From assembly GCA_963793645.1 (NCBI GenBank), contig CAWCAW010000006.1, forward strand, positions 62,001-126,000: a stretch of 64,000 bases of DNA, written 5' to 3'. The notes under the pieces are model-generated. The model did no database searches and was not told the DNA's origin. It worked only from the letters and a program-made list of their open reading frames with translations. This DNA comes from CAWCAW01 sp963793645. Its GTDB lineage: Bacteria; Actinomycetota; Acidimicrobiia; Acidimicrobiales; UBA8190. Below, piece by piece: positions 17,599-26,678 of the stretch; within the stretch, counting starts at the first letter, position 1, and each line of letters opens with the position of its first letter. A program made the position numbers and the translations under genes.

Positions 17599-18986
17599 CG
17601 GTCGGACTCCCCCATCACCGGGTCGACCGACGAGATGGTGGCGATGGCGTCAGCCACGAGGCCCCCGCGCAACATCACCGGCAGGCTCTGCAGGTTGACG
17701 AAGCTCGGTCCCCGGACGTGCAAGCGGTAAGGCTTGGCCGACCCGTCCGACACGATGTAGCAGCCGAGCTCACCACGCGGCGACTCGACGGCGACATACA
17801 CCTCGCCTTCGGGGACCTTGAACCCTTCGGTGAACAACTTAAAGTGGTGAATGAGTGCTTCCATCGACTCGTCGATGCGAGCCCGCGGCGGGGGCGTCAC
17901 CTTTTTGTCCTGCACCCGGTAATCGCCGGCCGGCATCCGCTCGAGGACTTGGCGGACGATACGCACCGATTCGCGAATCTCGTTGAGGCGCACCGCGTAG
18001 CGGTCGAAGTTGTCGCCGTAGGTGCCCACGATGACGTCGAAGTCGACTTCGCCGTAGGCGAGATACGGCATGGTCCGGCGCAGGTCCCAGGGGATGCCCG
18101 TCGAGCGGAGGATGGGGCCGGTAGCCGACAGCGCCAGCGCTTCGGAGGCCGTCATGGTCCCGACACCTTCGGTGCGCTGGCGGAAGATGGGCTGACCGGT
18201 GAGCAACTCGTCGTAGGTGCCGAGGCGAGCGGCGAAGTTGTCGCAGATGACCTGCACGTCGTCCTCCCAGCCGTCGGGGAGGTCGGCGGCGGTGCCACCG
18301 GGGCGAATGAAATTGTTGTTCATGCGCAGACCGGTGGTCTTCTCGAAGAACCCCAAGATCAGCTCGCGCTCGCGGAAGCCGAAAATCATCATGGTGGTCG
18401 ATCCGAGGTCCATGCCGTTGGTGGCCAACCACATGGTGTGCGACGACATGCGCTGCAACTCGGCGAGCAGCATGCGGATCCACACGGCGCGCGGCGGGAT
18501 CTCGATGCCCAGCAACGCTTCGGTGGCGAGCGAGAAACACAGCTCGTTGGTCAGCGGCGACAGGTAGTCCATGCGGGTGACGTTGGTCGAACCCTGTTGG
18601 TACGTGAGCTCTTCGGCCTGCTTCTCCATGCCGGTGTGGAGGTAACCGATGACCGGCTTGGTGCGGATCACGGTTTCGCCGTCGAGCTCCATCATCAGTC
18701 GCAACACGCCGTGGGTGGACGGGTGCTGGGGACCGAAGTTGATGATCATGCGCTCGTCGTCGGGGATCTCGATGTCGAGGTCCGCCGCACCAGCACCAGC
18801 GCCCGCATCCGCGGCGCCCTCGGCCGCCGCAGAAGCGGCCCCACCGAGCACACCACCGGTCCCGGTTCCCTCGGGCACGCGCAGCACGGCGCCGATCTCG
18901 CGGCGCAGCTCCTCGGGTGCGGTGTGCGCCACGTCCTGCAGCCCCTGGGCGCCCTCGTCGGTCTCGGCCGTGAAGTCGTCGCTCAT
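17595..18986 (-). CDS. nuoD: NADH-quinone oxidoreductase subunit D
   Basis: This is the 49-kDa-type subunit of complex I, which with NuoB forms the quinone-reduction site. The fold begins at FGPQHPSTHGVLRLMMELDGE, with the conserved quinone-site His in QHPSTHG, followed by IGYLHTGMEK and the C-terminal DPVMGESDR. The family normally starts only about 20 residues before this point. Here residues 1-75 are an added hydrophilic segment with an Ala/Gly-rich stretch (GGAASAAAEGAADAGAGAGAA). Total 463 residues. The next gene, nuoE, overlaps by four bases. Confidence 0.95.
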   Translation of the reverse strand: MSDDFTAETDEGAQGLQDVAHTAPEELRREIGAVLRVPEGTGTGGVLGGAASAAAEGAADAGAGAGAADLDIEIPDDERMIINFGPQHPSTHGVLRLMMELDGETVIRTKPVIGYLHTGMEKQAEELTYQQGSTNVTRMDYLSPLTNELCFSLATEALLGIEIPPRAVWIRMLLAELQRMSSHTMWLATNGMDLGSTTMMIFGFRERELILGFFEKTTGLRMNNNFIRPGGTAADLPDGWEDDVQVICDNFAARLGTYDELLTGQPIFRQRTEGVGTMTASEALALSATGPILRSTGIPWDLRRTMPYLAYGEVDFDVIVGTYGDNFDRYAVRLNEIRESVRIVRQVLERMPAGDYRVQDKKVTPPPRARIDESMEALIHHFKLFTEGFKVPEGEVYVAVESPRGELGCYIVSDGSAKPYRLHVRGPSFVNLQSLPVMLRGGLVADAIATISSVDPVMGESDR

Positions 18987-18998
18987 CGGCGTCGCGCC

Positions 18999-19532
18999 TC
19001 ATCGGGGCCCCGGCGCCGCTTTGAACTGCACGGGAACGCGACCCACGCCGTAGTCCTTGCGCAGCGGGTAGCCCTCCCAATCCTCGGGCATGAGGATGCG
19101 GGTCAGATCGGGATGGCCCGTAAAGCGGATCCCGAACATGTCGAAGATCTCGCGCTCCATGGCCTCGGCACCCGGGTAGAGGTCCCACAAGGTGGCGACC
19201 ACGGCGTCGTCGTCGGGCACCTGCACGCGCATGCGGACCCGACGCGCCTCGCGCAACGACAGCAAGTTGGCCACGATCTCGAAACGCTCGGGCGCCACCC
19301 CATCGGGGAGCGTTCGGCCGGGATGGGTGAGGTAGTCCACCGCCGTCAGGTCAGAGAGCATGTCGAAGCCGCCCTCTTTGTAGGCCGCCACCGCCGCGTG
19401 GTACCCGTCGCGAGGAGGAAACACGATTTCAGAGGCACCGCCGGGGGCCACTGCGCCCGCCGCTGCGCTCCCGACGCCCGCGCCCGCCGCTCCTGCGCCC
19501 GCCGCGCCCGCTGCTCCGGCCACCGCGCTCAA
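18999..19532 (-). CDS. nuoC: NADH-quinone oxidoreductase subunit C
   Basis: This is the 30-kDa-type hydrophilic subunit of the peripheral arm. Hallmarks are DMLSDLTAVDYL, REIFDMFGIRFTGHPDLTRILMPEDWEGYPLRKDY. The TTG at 19532 is supported because it overlaps the reconstructed nuoB stop (TTGA). Residues 1-34 are almost purely Ala, Gly and Val and look like another low-complexity extension. The protein has 177 residues and the frame is intact. Confidence 0.93.
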   Translation of the reverse strand: MSAVAGAAGAAGAGAAGAGVGSAAAGAVAPGGASEIVFPPRDGYHAAVAAYKEGGFDMLSDLTAVDYLTHPGRTLPDGVAPERFEIVANLLSLREARRVRMRVQVPDDDAVVATLWDLYPGAEAMEREIFDMFGIRFTGHPDLTRILMPEDWEGYPLRKDYGVGRVPVQFKAAPGPR

Positions 19533-20098
19533 CGCGGGGTCCCCAGCCGAGTGGCTTCAGGACGCTCGGGGACCCAGCCCGCCAGCTCCTCGGGGCCCGA
19601 CGCATGCACCATCGGCAGGGGTGCGGCGGCGAGTGATGCTCACCGGTACGCACCTTCTCGTGCAGCGTCAAGATGGCGTGCAGCAGCGTCTCGGGGTTGG
19701 GAGGGCAGCCCGGGGCGTACACATCGACGGGGACGATCTGGTCGACGCCCTGGACGATGGCGTAGTTGTTGAACATGCCCCCCGTCGAGGCGCACACACC
19801 CATGGAGATGACCCACTTGGGCTCCATCATCTGGTCGTAGACCTGGCGCAGGACCGGCGCCATCTTCTGGCTGACACGCCCGGCCACGATCATGAGGTCG
19901 GCCTGGCGGGGAGAGGCCCGGAACACCTCCATGCCGAAGCGGCTGATGTCGTAGTCGGCGGTGCCGACCGCCATCATCTCGATGGCACAGCACGCCAAGC
20001 CGAAGGTCACCGGCCACATCGAGCGCCGTGCGCGCCCACTTGACGAGGTCCTCCAGCCGGCCGGTGAGGAAGTTGTGCTGGAGGTCTTCGAGCCCCAC
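19529..20098 (-). CDS. nuoB: NADH-quinone oxidoreductase subunit B (two frameshifts)
   Basis: This subunit holds cluster N2, the last iron-sulfur centre before quinone. Ligands are visible as LACCAIEM, GVCASTGGMF and YAPGCPPNPE. The GTG at 20098 follows a strong AAGGAGG site by four bases and begins VGLEDLQHNFLTGRLEDLVKWAR. One extra base near 20021-20035 shifts this frame from SMWPVTFGLACC, and one missing base near 19619-19630 separates KVRTGEHH from PLPMVHASGPEELAGW. The two cancel, leaving about 189 residues with the TGA overlapping the nuoC TTG. Intact motifs argue against a true pseudogene. Confidence 0.92.
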
Positions 20099-20114
20099 AC
20101 CGCCTCCTTGGCCG

Positions 20115-20572
20115 CTACGCCGCCCGGCCGGTACCCGGGCCCGAGCCCGGCCCGACCCGGGCGATGGTGGCTGGTCGAGGTGCGTTCGGTGATGGCCGGC
20201 CGCAGCCGCTTGGCCGGGCCCCAGTCGAGGGCGCCGTTGGACACGAGGTAGAGGAAGGAGATGAACACGACGCCGGCGAAGACGATCACCTCGATCAGGC
20301 CGAAGGTCCGCAGCTGGCCGGAAGATCACGGCCCACGGGTAGAGGAACACGATCTCGATGTCGAAGATGATGAAGATCATGGCCACCAGGTAGAAGCGGA
20401 CCGGGAAGCGCTGCGGCGGCTCGACGTCGGGGACGATCCCGCACTCGTAGGGGGCGAGCTTGGCCGTGGTGGGCTTCTTGCGGGGCGCCAGGAGCGCCGA
20501 CGCCACGAACGACAGGGCCGCGAAGAGCAAGCCCAGGACAAACAGCACCACGATGGGCAGGTAGTTGGCCAT
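20115..20572 (-). CDS. nuoA: NADH-quinone oxidoreductase subunit A (frameshifted)
   Basis: This three-helix membrane subunit is the first gene of the operon. MANYLPIVVLFVLGLLFAAL is helix one. YECGIVPDVEPPQRFPVRFYLVAMIFIIFDIEIVFLYPWAV contains the conserved Cys-bearing loop and helix two. After an extra base near 20315-20322, LRTFGLIEVIVFAGVVFISFLYL is helix three. As written this frame then runs into nuoB without a stop. A second indel in the G/C runs at about 20120-20180 would expose a TAG at 20115-20117, just before nuoB, so the 3' end is inferred. Expected size about 150 residues. Confidence 0.88.
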
Positions 20573-20637
20573 GGACCGAATGCGGTTCTACCACGGCGCC
20601 TTCGAAGCAGGCACATTCACTGGCGTAGATTGCGGGC
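20573..20637. promoter_or_regulatory. Divergent promoter region of the nuo operon and the reductase gene
   Basis: Only 65 bases separate the nuoA start from the divergent reductase start, so both promoters must lie here or in the coding ends. I see no convincing -35/-10 pair and no Rex-type operator palindrome. Confidence 0.4.
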
Positions 20638-21974
20638 GTGACACCCGTGACAGCCGTGACGCCCGAGACGCCCGACGGCGCCGTCCACGACGTGCTCGTG
20701 ATCGGGGCGGGCCCGGCCGGCTCGTCGTGCGCCTACTGGCTGGCCGACGCCGGCTGGGACGTGGTGGTGGTCGAGAAGAAACACTTCCCGCGCAACAAGA
20801 CCTGCGGCGACGGGCTCACACCCCGGGCGGTGCGCCAGCTACCGACATGGGCCTGGCCGGGGCGCTGGCCGGGGCCCACCGATTCGACGGGCTGCGCGTG
20901 TGCGCCTACGGCATGACCATGGAGATGCCCTGGCCCGACCATCCCGCTTTTCCGCCCGTCGGCTACGTCATCACCCGCCACGACCTCGACCAGCTGGTGG
21001 CCGAGCGGGCCGCCAAGGCCGGCGCGACCATCTGGGAGGGGGCCGAGGCCGTCGCGCCCCTGCTCGACGAAGCAGCGGGGACGCCGAACGGCGCGCCCCG
21101 AGGGGGCCGATGGCACTCTGCCTCCGTGCGTGGGGGCGGTCGTCGCGCGACCGCGACGGCGGCACCACCCTCGAGGTGCGGGCCCGCTACGTGGTGGTGG
21201 CCGACGGGGCCAACTCCCGGTTCGGGCGGGCGCTCGGGCACGGGCCGGAACCGGTCCTATCCCATGGGCATGGCCCTGCGGGGCTACTACCGCTCGCCGC
21301 GCCACGACGACGGCTTCATCGAGTCCCATCTCGACATCCGCGACGCCTCGGGCAAGGTGGTCCCCGGCTACGGCTGGATCTTCCCCCTGGGCGACGGCCG
21401 GGTGAACGTCGGGGTCGGGCTGCTCACCGGCGAGGGCCGCTGGAAGGGTGTGAATACCAGCCATCTCATGGACGCCTTCGTCGCGCACGCCCCCAAGTCG
21501 TGGGGCCTCTCTCCCGAGACCTCGTGCGGGGCGCCCACCGGCGGCAAGCTGCCCATGGGCCTGTCGGTCGGGCCCCGGATGGGACCGACCACGCTGGTGA
21601 TCGGCGACGCCTCGGGGGCGATCAACCCCTTCAACGGCGAGGGCATCGCCTACGGCTACGAAACGGGACGGCTGGCCGCCTCGGTGGTGGGTCGGGCTCT
21701 GGCCGGTGAGGGCCCCGACGCCCTGGCCGACTACGAGCGCCAGGTCGAGGAGGCCTACGGCCTCTACTACCTGGTGGCCCGGGACTTCGTCAGGATGATC
21801 TCGAACCCCGCTGGCCATGGGGGCCTGCCTGCGGACCGGGATGCAGTCCACGCAGCATCATGGGCTGGCTGCTGCGGATCATGGCCAACCTGCTGCGCCC
21901 CGAAGAGATCGGTACCGGCCGAGGCCGCCTACCGGGCCATGGCGGTCATGGCTCGAGCGGCTGAGCGCCGCTAA
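20638..21974 (+). CDS. Geranylgeranyl reductase family FAD oxidoreductase (multiple frameshifts)
   Basis: This FAD-dependent enzyme is of the type that saturates isoprenoid chains. The N-terminus has the dinucleotide motif VLVIGAGPAGSSCAYWLA and the family's FPRNKTCGDGLTPRAV. Later come YVVVADGANSRFGRALG, GYYRSPRHDDGFIESHLD, GYGWIFPLGDGRVNVGVG and GDASGAINPFNGEGIAYGYETG. These segments fall in different frames, with breaks near 20842, 21085-21130, 21245-21262, 21808, 21848 and 21915. The restored size is about 440 residues. Its place divergent from nuoA suggests, by analogy with MenJ, that it reduces the menaquinone tail used by complex I. Lipid geranylgeranyl reduction is the alternative. 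The density of breaks is higher than elsewhere, so real decay cannot be excluded. Confidence 0.75.
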
Positions 21975-21991
21975 CGGCCGGCAAACCGCCG

Positions 21992-23902
21992 CTAACCGCC
22001 GTTCAGGGCCACCGGATCGGCGTTGCCCGAAGCGATGTTGCCGCGCCACCACCCCGGTGCGATCGGCCACCACGCCGACCAGGCTCTGGTAGAGCGACGT
22101 GCCGAGAGGCAGTCCCACCGTGTCGGATGTCAGCTCCGATTCGACTCGGCCCGCCGTCATGAAGGCCGACTCCGTATAGATCGTCTTGTGGCCCGAGGAC
22201 CCGATCAGATCCACAGGGGCCGAGACGATCGTCCCGTTGACGCCGTAACCCGACGGCAGGGCCATGGCCACGGCCGCGCCGCCGGCGGCCACGGTGACCC
22301 CGCTCGGTACGGCCAACCGCAGCACCGACATGAGGAACTGCTGCTCGCAGGCGGCGAACTGCGGCTTGTTCACCACCGCCAGCGCCGCGCTCACCTCGCT
22401 CGACAACGGCAAGATGCTCGCATTCGACGAGACGTCGGTCCCGTCACCGGGGTTGTCGGAGAAGCTGGCCGAGGCCTCGGTCACTCCGCCATCGGGCAAG
22501 TTGTCTCCGGTCAGCGCAGCGGCTTCGGAAGGCGTGATGTCGGCACACTGGGCGAATTGCTGCGCCGCCGTGTTGGCAGCTGTCCTGGACGTCGAACCGG
22601 CTGATGGCGCCGGGCGACTGGTAGTGGTGGTCGTGTCGACTTGCCAGGTGGGGGGCACGTCGACGAGCTGGAGGTTGATGCTGCTCGCCATAGCCCGCAG
22701 GTCAGCGGCGTCGTCGGGTACGGCATGGGCGAAATGGCTGATCGTGAACCACCCGGCTCCGGCCAGGCCCGCCACGAGCACGATGACCAGCGCGCTGGCT
22801 CCGGCCCGACGCCGGCGGCGGCGCGCCGGCCCGGCACTGACGGCGATGGCGTCGTTGGTACCCCGGATCTTCTCGAAGATGACCTTGCCGGCCTGGCTCG
22901 GCTGACGACCCGGGGCCGGGTAGGCAGGCACAGGCGGTGGGTAGAGGGGCTCGACCAGCGAGGCATAAGGCCCCATGACCGGGCCCAATGAGAGGGGGCC
23001 CGGCTCGGCCGGGCCCGTGGGCGGGCCGGCCGTAGGGCCTGCAGCGGGGACCGCGGGTGCGCCCAGTACCCCCAGTACGGGGTCGGCGCGCGGTGCGGGT
23101 CGTGGAGCGGCTCGCGAATGAACTGCTGCTCCTCGGTGGGCACCGAAGGGGTCGAGAACTTCCCGGGTGGCGGCGGAGGGGGCCGCAGGTCCGCCGGCGT
23201 CAGGCCAAAGGGGGGTGCAGCCACTGCCGGGGCGGCCGGGGTCATCGGGGCTGCCAAGACCGCTGGGGCTGCCAAGACCGCTGGGGCTGCCAAGACCGCT
23301 GGGGCTGCCAAGACCGCTGGGGCTGCCAAGACCGCTGGGGCTGCCAAGACCGCTGGGGCGGGCGGTACAGCTGGGGCTGTGGCAACTGTTGGGGCGGGCG
23401 GTACAGCTGGGGCTGGGGCAACTGTTGGGGCGGGCGGGGCTGGCGGTGCCACCGTGGCGCTCGGTGCTGGGGGTTCGCCTGTTACGGCCACCCCTGCCGA
23501 TGCCGCCAAGGAGGCCAGATGCGCTTCGAAGGCAGGGGCTCGGCCCGGATCGACACGATCGGCGGGGACCAAGAACCGCACCGTCTTTTGGCCCACGACC
23601 AACTCGAGCACCGTCCCCCGCCGCCCGTCGGACATCTGGGCCTGCTGGCGGAACGACAGCGAGCTGGTCTGTACCCACGGAACATTGCGAGACGGCGCCG
23701 CCGACGGGGCCACGACGGTGATGCCGCCGTCGTCGACCAGCAACGACAGGCCTCCCACCGCGGACGGCCCCGCCGCCGTGGCGCTGAGCAGGAAGACGTC
23801 GTCGAGGCGCAGCCCGAGCACCCGGCCCGGGGTAGCGGGGACCCCCGGCTTCAGGGTCTCGGTGGCTTGACCGGCCCAGGACCGGTTATCGATTGACGTC
23901 AC
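21992..23902 (-). CDS. Single-pass membrane protein with cytoplasmic PH-like domain and Ala/Pro repeat linker (two frameshifts)
   Basis: I cannot name this family. From the GTG at 23902 the first about 130 residues (LGLRLDDVFLLSATAAGP, SLLVDDGGITVVAP, VPWVQTSSLSF, LELVVGQKTVRFLVPAD) look like a small beta-rich, PH-like domain. An Ala/Pro/Val linker containing APAVLA repeats follows, then, after a frame change near 23040-23120, a basic RRRRRR anchor, one helix (ALVIVLVAGLAGAGWFTI) and an extracytoplasmic domain with FAQCADITPSEAAALTGDNL. One extra base near 22040 puts the natural end at TAG 21992 (NIASGNADPVALNGG). Indels cancel, giving about 636 residues. It overlaps its paralogue upstream by 17 bases, so the two are co-transcribed. 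Confidence 0.6.
23250..23430. repeat. Tandem 18-bp repeats followed by a 36-bp duplication
   Basis: Six copies of gctgccaagaccgctggg occupy 23250-23357. They are followed by about two copies of a 36-base unit (gggcggtacagctggggct, then tgtggcaactgttgggg). Together they encode the Ala/Pro/Val linker of the membrane protein. Units are contiguous and frame-preserving. Confidence 0.9.
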
Positions 23903-25229
23903 CGGCAACTTTCGCTTCGGCCGCACTGACCAGCGAGTTCTCCGTGCTCTGGTCGAAAACGCTGTTACTGGTGGTGGTCAAGGTCGCCTGCACCCTGCCC
24001 CCGAACACGGCAATGGCATCTGTGTTGACGGTCACGGCCTGGCCCGACACGTTGGCGATGCGCGAGATCTGCACGGCGGCCACGTGCACGGCCGATGCCG
24101 ATGGTTGCGGGACCAGGTCGCCCTGCACGGTGGCGGTCGAAAAGGTCGTGCCCGCCTGAGGTCCGGCCACGTAGGGGGCCATGGCCTGCGCGTAGGACTG
24201 GTAACACGAGGTGAACAGGGCCGAGTTGGCGAAAACGGCCAGGTCACCGGCCACATCGGCAGACGAACCCATCACCGACACCGCCGAGCTCGCCGCGTTG
24301 CCGGCCACGCTGGCATCGCTGAAGACCAGTGATTGGGCCGTTGCCACACGACCGGAGTCAGCTCCGATGCCGAAGGCGCCGTCGACGTCGAAAACCGGCA
24401 CCTTCAAGCATTGGGCCAGGTCAGAGGCGGCCGTGGTGGCTGCGGTGGTGGCCGCCGCCGAGCTGTTCGCGCCGGAGGCGAAGGGGTTTCCGGCATTGCC
24501 GGGGCCACTCGTCCACCCCGCCAGCTCGGCGGGCTGGATACCGACGCCGGCGGCCAAGGTGGTGTTCCGGGCCAGCGTCACCGCCGGCGAGATGACCGGT
24601 GCCTTCGCCTTGGCGCTAGGCGTCGTCCGGTGCGTGACGAACCATCCCTCGGTGCCGGCGGCCACCAGCACGACGGCGATGGTGAGCAGGCCGACTCGAA
24701 GGGTGCGTCGACGAGCGCGTGCCGGTTCGTCCGCATCCGGCCCGGCGGCAACGGCGGCGGCCTCCCCCGCCGGGGCGTCCGTGGCAACCTCCGCGGCGGT
24801 GGGAGCAGCCACGGAGGCCGGGGCGGGCACATCGACGACGGCGACAGGGGACGAGGTGATCACCATGCCGCTCACGAGGCTGGTGTGGCGTATGAGCTCG
24901 GCGATGGCCTCCTCCCCGTAGGCATCGGAGGCAAACAGGAGATCGACGCTGCGCACGCCCATGGCCACCCGCAGGGCCGTGGCGGGCCGGTTGGGCACCA
25001 TGGTGGCAGGACAGGTGACCAGGGAAGACACCCGGTCCCAGCGCACCGTGCGGGTCACCCCGGGGGTGGGCCCGACGACGCTCAGCCCCGCCGCGTCGAC
25101 GATGACGGCCAGATCAGCGACCTCGGCGCGACCCTCGGGAAGGGGGCCGGCCACCGCTACCGCTTGATAATGGGCGGTCTCGACTTCGGACACGGTTTTC
25201 GTAGCCAACGCCGTGCGCGCCCTGAACAT
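23886..25229 (-). CDS. Single-pass membrane protein, paralogue of the downstream gene
   Basis: This intact 447-residue protein of unknown family has the same plan as its neighbour. Residues about 38-115 are beta-rich and PH-like (AVIVDAAGLSVVGPTPG, VTRTVRWDRVSSLVT, VRSVDLLFASDAYGEE). An Ala/Pro linker covers about 128-170, followed by a basic anchor RARRRTLR, one helix (about 179-197, VGLLTIAVVLVAAGTEGWF) and a 245-residue extracytoplasmic domain with two cysteines (LAQCLKVPVFDV and FTSCYQSYA) that may pair. The ATG is preceded by GGTGGAGGT. Tight coupling to the paralogue suggests that they form a complex. A role in envelope sensing is inference only. Confidence 0.65.
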   Translation of the reverse strand: MFRARTALATKTVSEVETAHYQAVAVAGPLPEGRAEVADLAVIVDAAGLSVVGPTPGVTRTVRWDRVSSLVTCPATMVPNRPATALRVAMGVRSVDLLFASDAYGEEAIAELIRHTSLVSGMVITSSPVAVVDVPAPASVAAPTAAEVATDAPAGEAAAVAAGPDADEPARARRRTLRVGLLTIAVVLVAAGTEGWFVTHRTTPSAKAKAPVISPAVTLARNTTLAAGVGIQPAELAGWTSGPGNAGNPFASGANSSAAATTAATTAASDLAQCLKVPVFDVDGAFGIGADSGRVATAQSLVFSDASVAGNAASSAVSVMGSSADVAGDLAVFANSALFTSCYQSYAQAMAPYVAGPQAGTTFSTATVQGDLVPQPSASAVHVAAVQISRIANVSGQAVTVNTDAIAVFGGRVQATLTTTSNSVFDQSTENSLVSAAEAKVAGDVNR

Positions 25230-25322
25230 CGCCGACCTCCACCCGCCAAGGACCGTCCCAAACGATTCGGTTGGAGTTGTCGGCAGAATTCGGCTCAGAC
25301 CTGAGCCTCGGAGAAAAGAGCG

Positions 25323-26678
25323 TCAGCGAACGCCCACGCCCACGCTCGCCAGGGCGGCGGCGGATTCGGCGGCCGCCGTCACCACGGCGTCGAGCTGCTC
25401 AGGGGCGTGGGCCAGGCCGGGGAACATCACCTCGTAGGGACCGGGCGCCAACGCCACGCCCCTCTGGAGCATGGCGGCGAAGAAAGCCGCATATGCCCCA
25501 CCACCCACAGCCGCCACAGCCTCCCGGTAGTTGCGCACCGGCTCATCAGTGAAGAACAGCCCGACCAGTGGACCCACCACCGGCACCTCAACGGCGATGC
25601 CCGCACCTCGGATGGCCGCCCCCAAGGCGTCGGCAAACCCGGCCACGGTGTCCCCCAGGCGCTGATAGCCGGCGGTGGTGACGGTGCTGAGCACGGCCCG
25701 TCCGGCCGCCGTGGCCAGGGGATTGCCCGACAGGGTGCCGGCTTGGTACACGGGCCCGTCGGGAGCAAGCACGGCCAGCACGTCACGCCGGCCGCCGAAG
25801 GCCCCCACGGGCAGACCTCCGCCGATGACCTTGCCGAAGCAGAACAGGTCGGGCACGACCCCGGTCACCGCACTGGCCCCACCGAGCCCGAGACGGAAGC
25901 CGGTAATGACCTCGTCGAAGATCAGCAGGGCACCGACGTCGTCACAGGCACGCCGCAGCCCCTCGAGAAAGCCGGGCGCCGGGGCCACCAGGCCCATGTT
26001 GGCGGCCACCGGCTCGACGATCACGCACGCCACCTGGTCGTCGAGCTCGGGGACCTCGTTGTAGGCGACGACCAGGGTGTCCGCCACCGCCGCGGGGGGC
26101 ACCCCGACCGACCCGGGCAGGCCCAAGGTGGCCAGGCCGCTGCCGCCCCCGGCCAACAGCGCATCGGCGTGTCCGTGGTAGCAGCCGTCGAACTTCACGA
26201 TCCGGGGACGCCCCGTGAATCCGCGCGCCACCCGAATGGCGCTCATGGCCGCCTCGGTCCCCGACGACACCAGTCGCACCTGGTCACAGCCGGTCACCGC
26301 CGCACAGATGGCCTCGGCCAGGAGCACCTCACCGGTGGTGGGGGCCCCGAAGGTGGTGCCCAACGTGGCCTGTTCGGCGATGGCACCGGTCACCGCCGGA
26401 TGGCCGTGACCGAGGATCACCGCCCCGTAGGACTGGACGAGGTCGATGTAACGGGTGCCCTCGACATCCCACACGAAGGGCCCCTGGCCCCGGGCCACCG
26501 TGTAGGGCACGCCGCCGACCGCGGCAAAGGACCGCACCGGGGAGTCCACGCCCCCGGGAATCACGGCCCGGGCGCGCTCGAACCAGGCCTCGTTGCCGGC
26601 TCCGCCGCTAGCCCCGCCGACCCCGTCAGCCCCGCCGACCACACCGACCCCGTCAGCCCCGCCGGCCCCGTCAGCCAC
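25323..26678 (-). CDS. hemL: Glutamate-1-semialdehyde 2,1-aminomutase
   Basis: This PLP enzyme converts glutamate-1-semialdehyde to 5-aminolevulinate, the second step of the C5 heme pathway. The PLP lysine lies in FCFGKVIGGGLPVGAFGG. Other marks are VSSGTEAAMSAIRVARG, FDGCYHGHAD and DEVITGFRLGLGG. The GTG at 26678 overlaps the hemB stop by eight bases and gives 451 residues, about 20 more than usual. The excess is a Gly/Ala/Val N-terminal run (VADGAGGADGVGVVGGADG). It ends the hem gene run. Confidence 0.94.
   Translation of the reverse strand: MADGAGGADGVGVVGGADGVGGASGGAGNEAWFERARAVIPGGVDSPVRSFAAVGGVPYTVARGQGPFVWDVEGTRYIDLVQSYGAVILGHGHPAVTGAIAEQATLGTTFGAPTTGEVLLAEAICAAVTGCDQVRLVSSGTEAAMSAIRVARGFTGRPRIVKFDGCYHGHADALLAGGGSGLATLGLPGSVGVPPAAVADTLVVAYNEVPELDDQVACVIVEPVAANMGLVAPAPGFLEGLRRACDDVGALLIFDEVITGFRLGLGGASAVTGVVPDLFCFGKVIGGGLPVGAFGGRRDVLAVLAPDGPVYQAGTLSGNPLATAAGRAVLSTVTTAGYQRLGDTVAGFADALGAAIRGAGIAVEVPVVGPLVGLFFTDEPVRNYREAVAAVGGGAYAAFFAAMLQRGVALAPGPYEVMFPGLAHAPEQLDAVVTAAAESAAALASVGVGVR

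Noticed and set aside
17718..19772. Very long plus-strand open frame of about 680 codons opposite nuoB-nuoD
   Set aside because: It is antisense to genes with clear complex I motifs. Its His/Arg/Gly-rich translation is typical of the complement of high-GC coding DNA and has no recognisable domain.
12818..20572. Calling nuoA, nuoB, nuoF and nuoG pseudogenes
   Set aside because: Every cofactor motif is intact, indels often cancel and fall in homopolymers, and the other subunit genes are undamaged. Sequence error explains this better.
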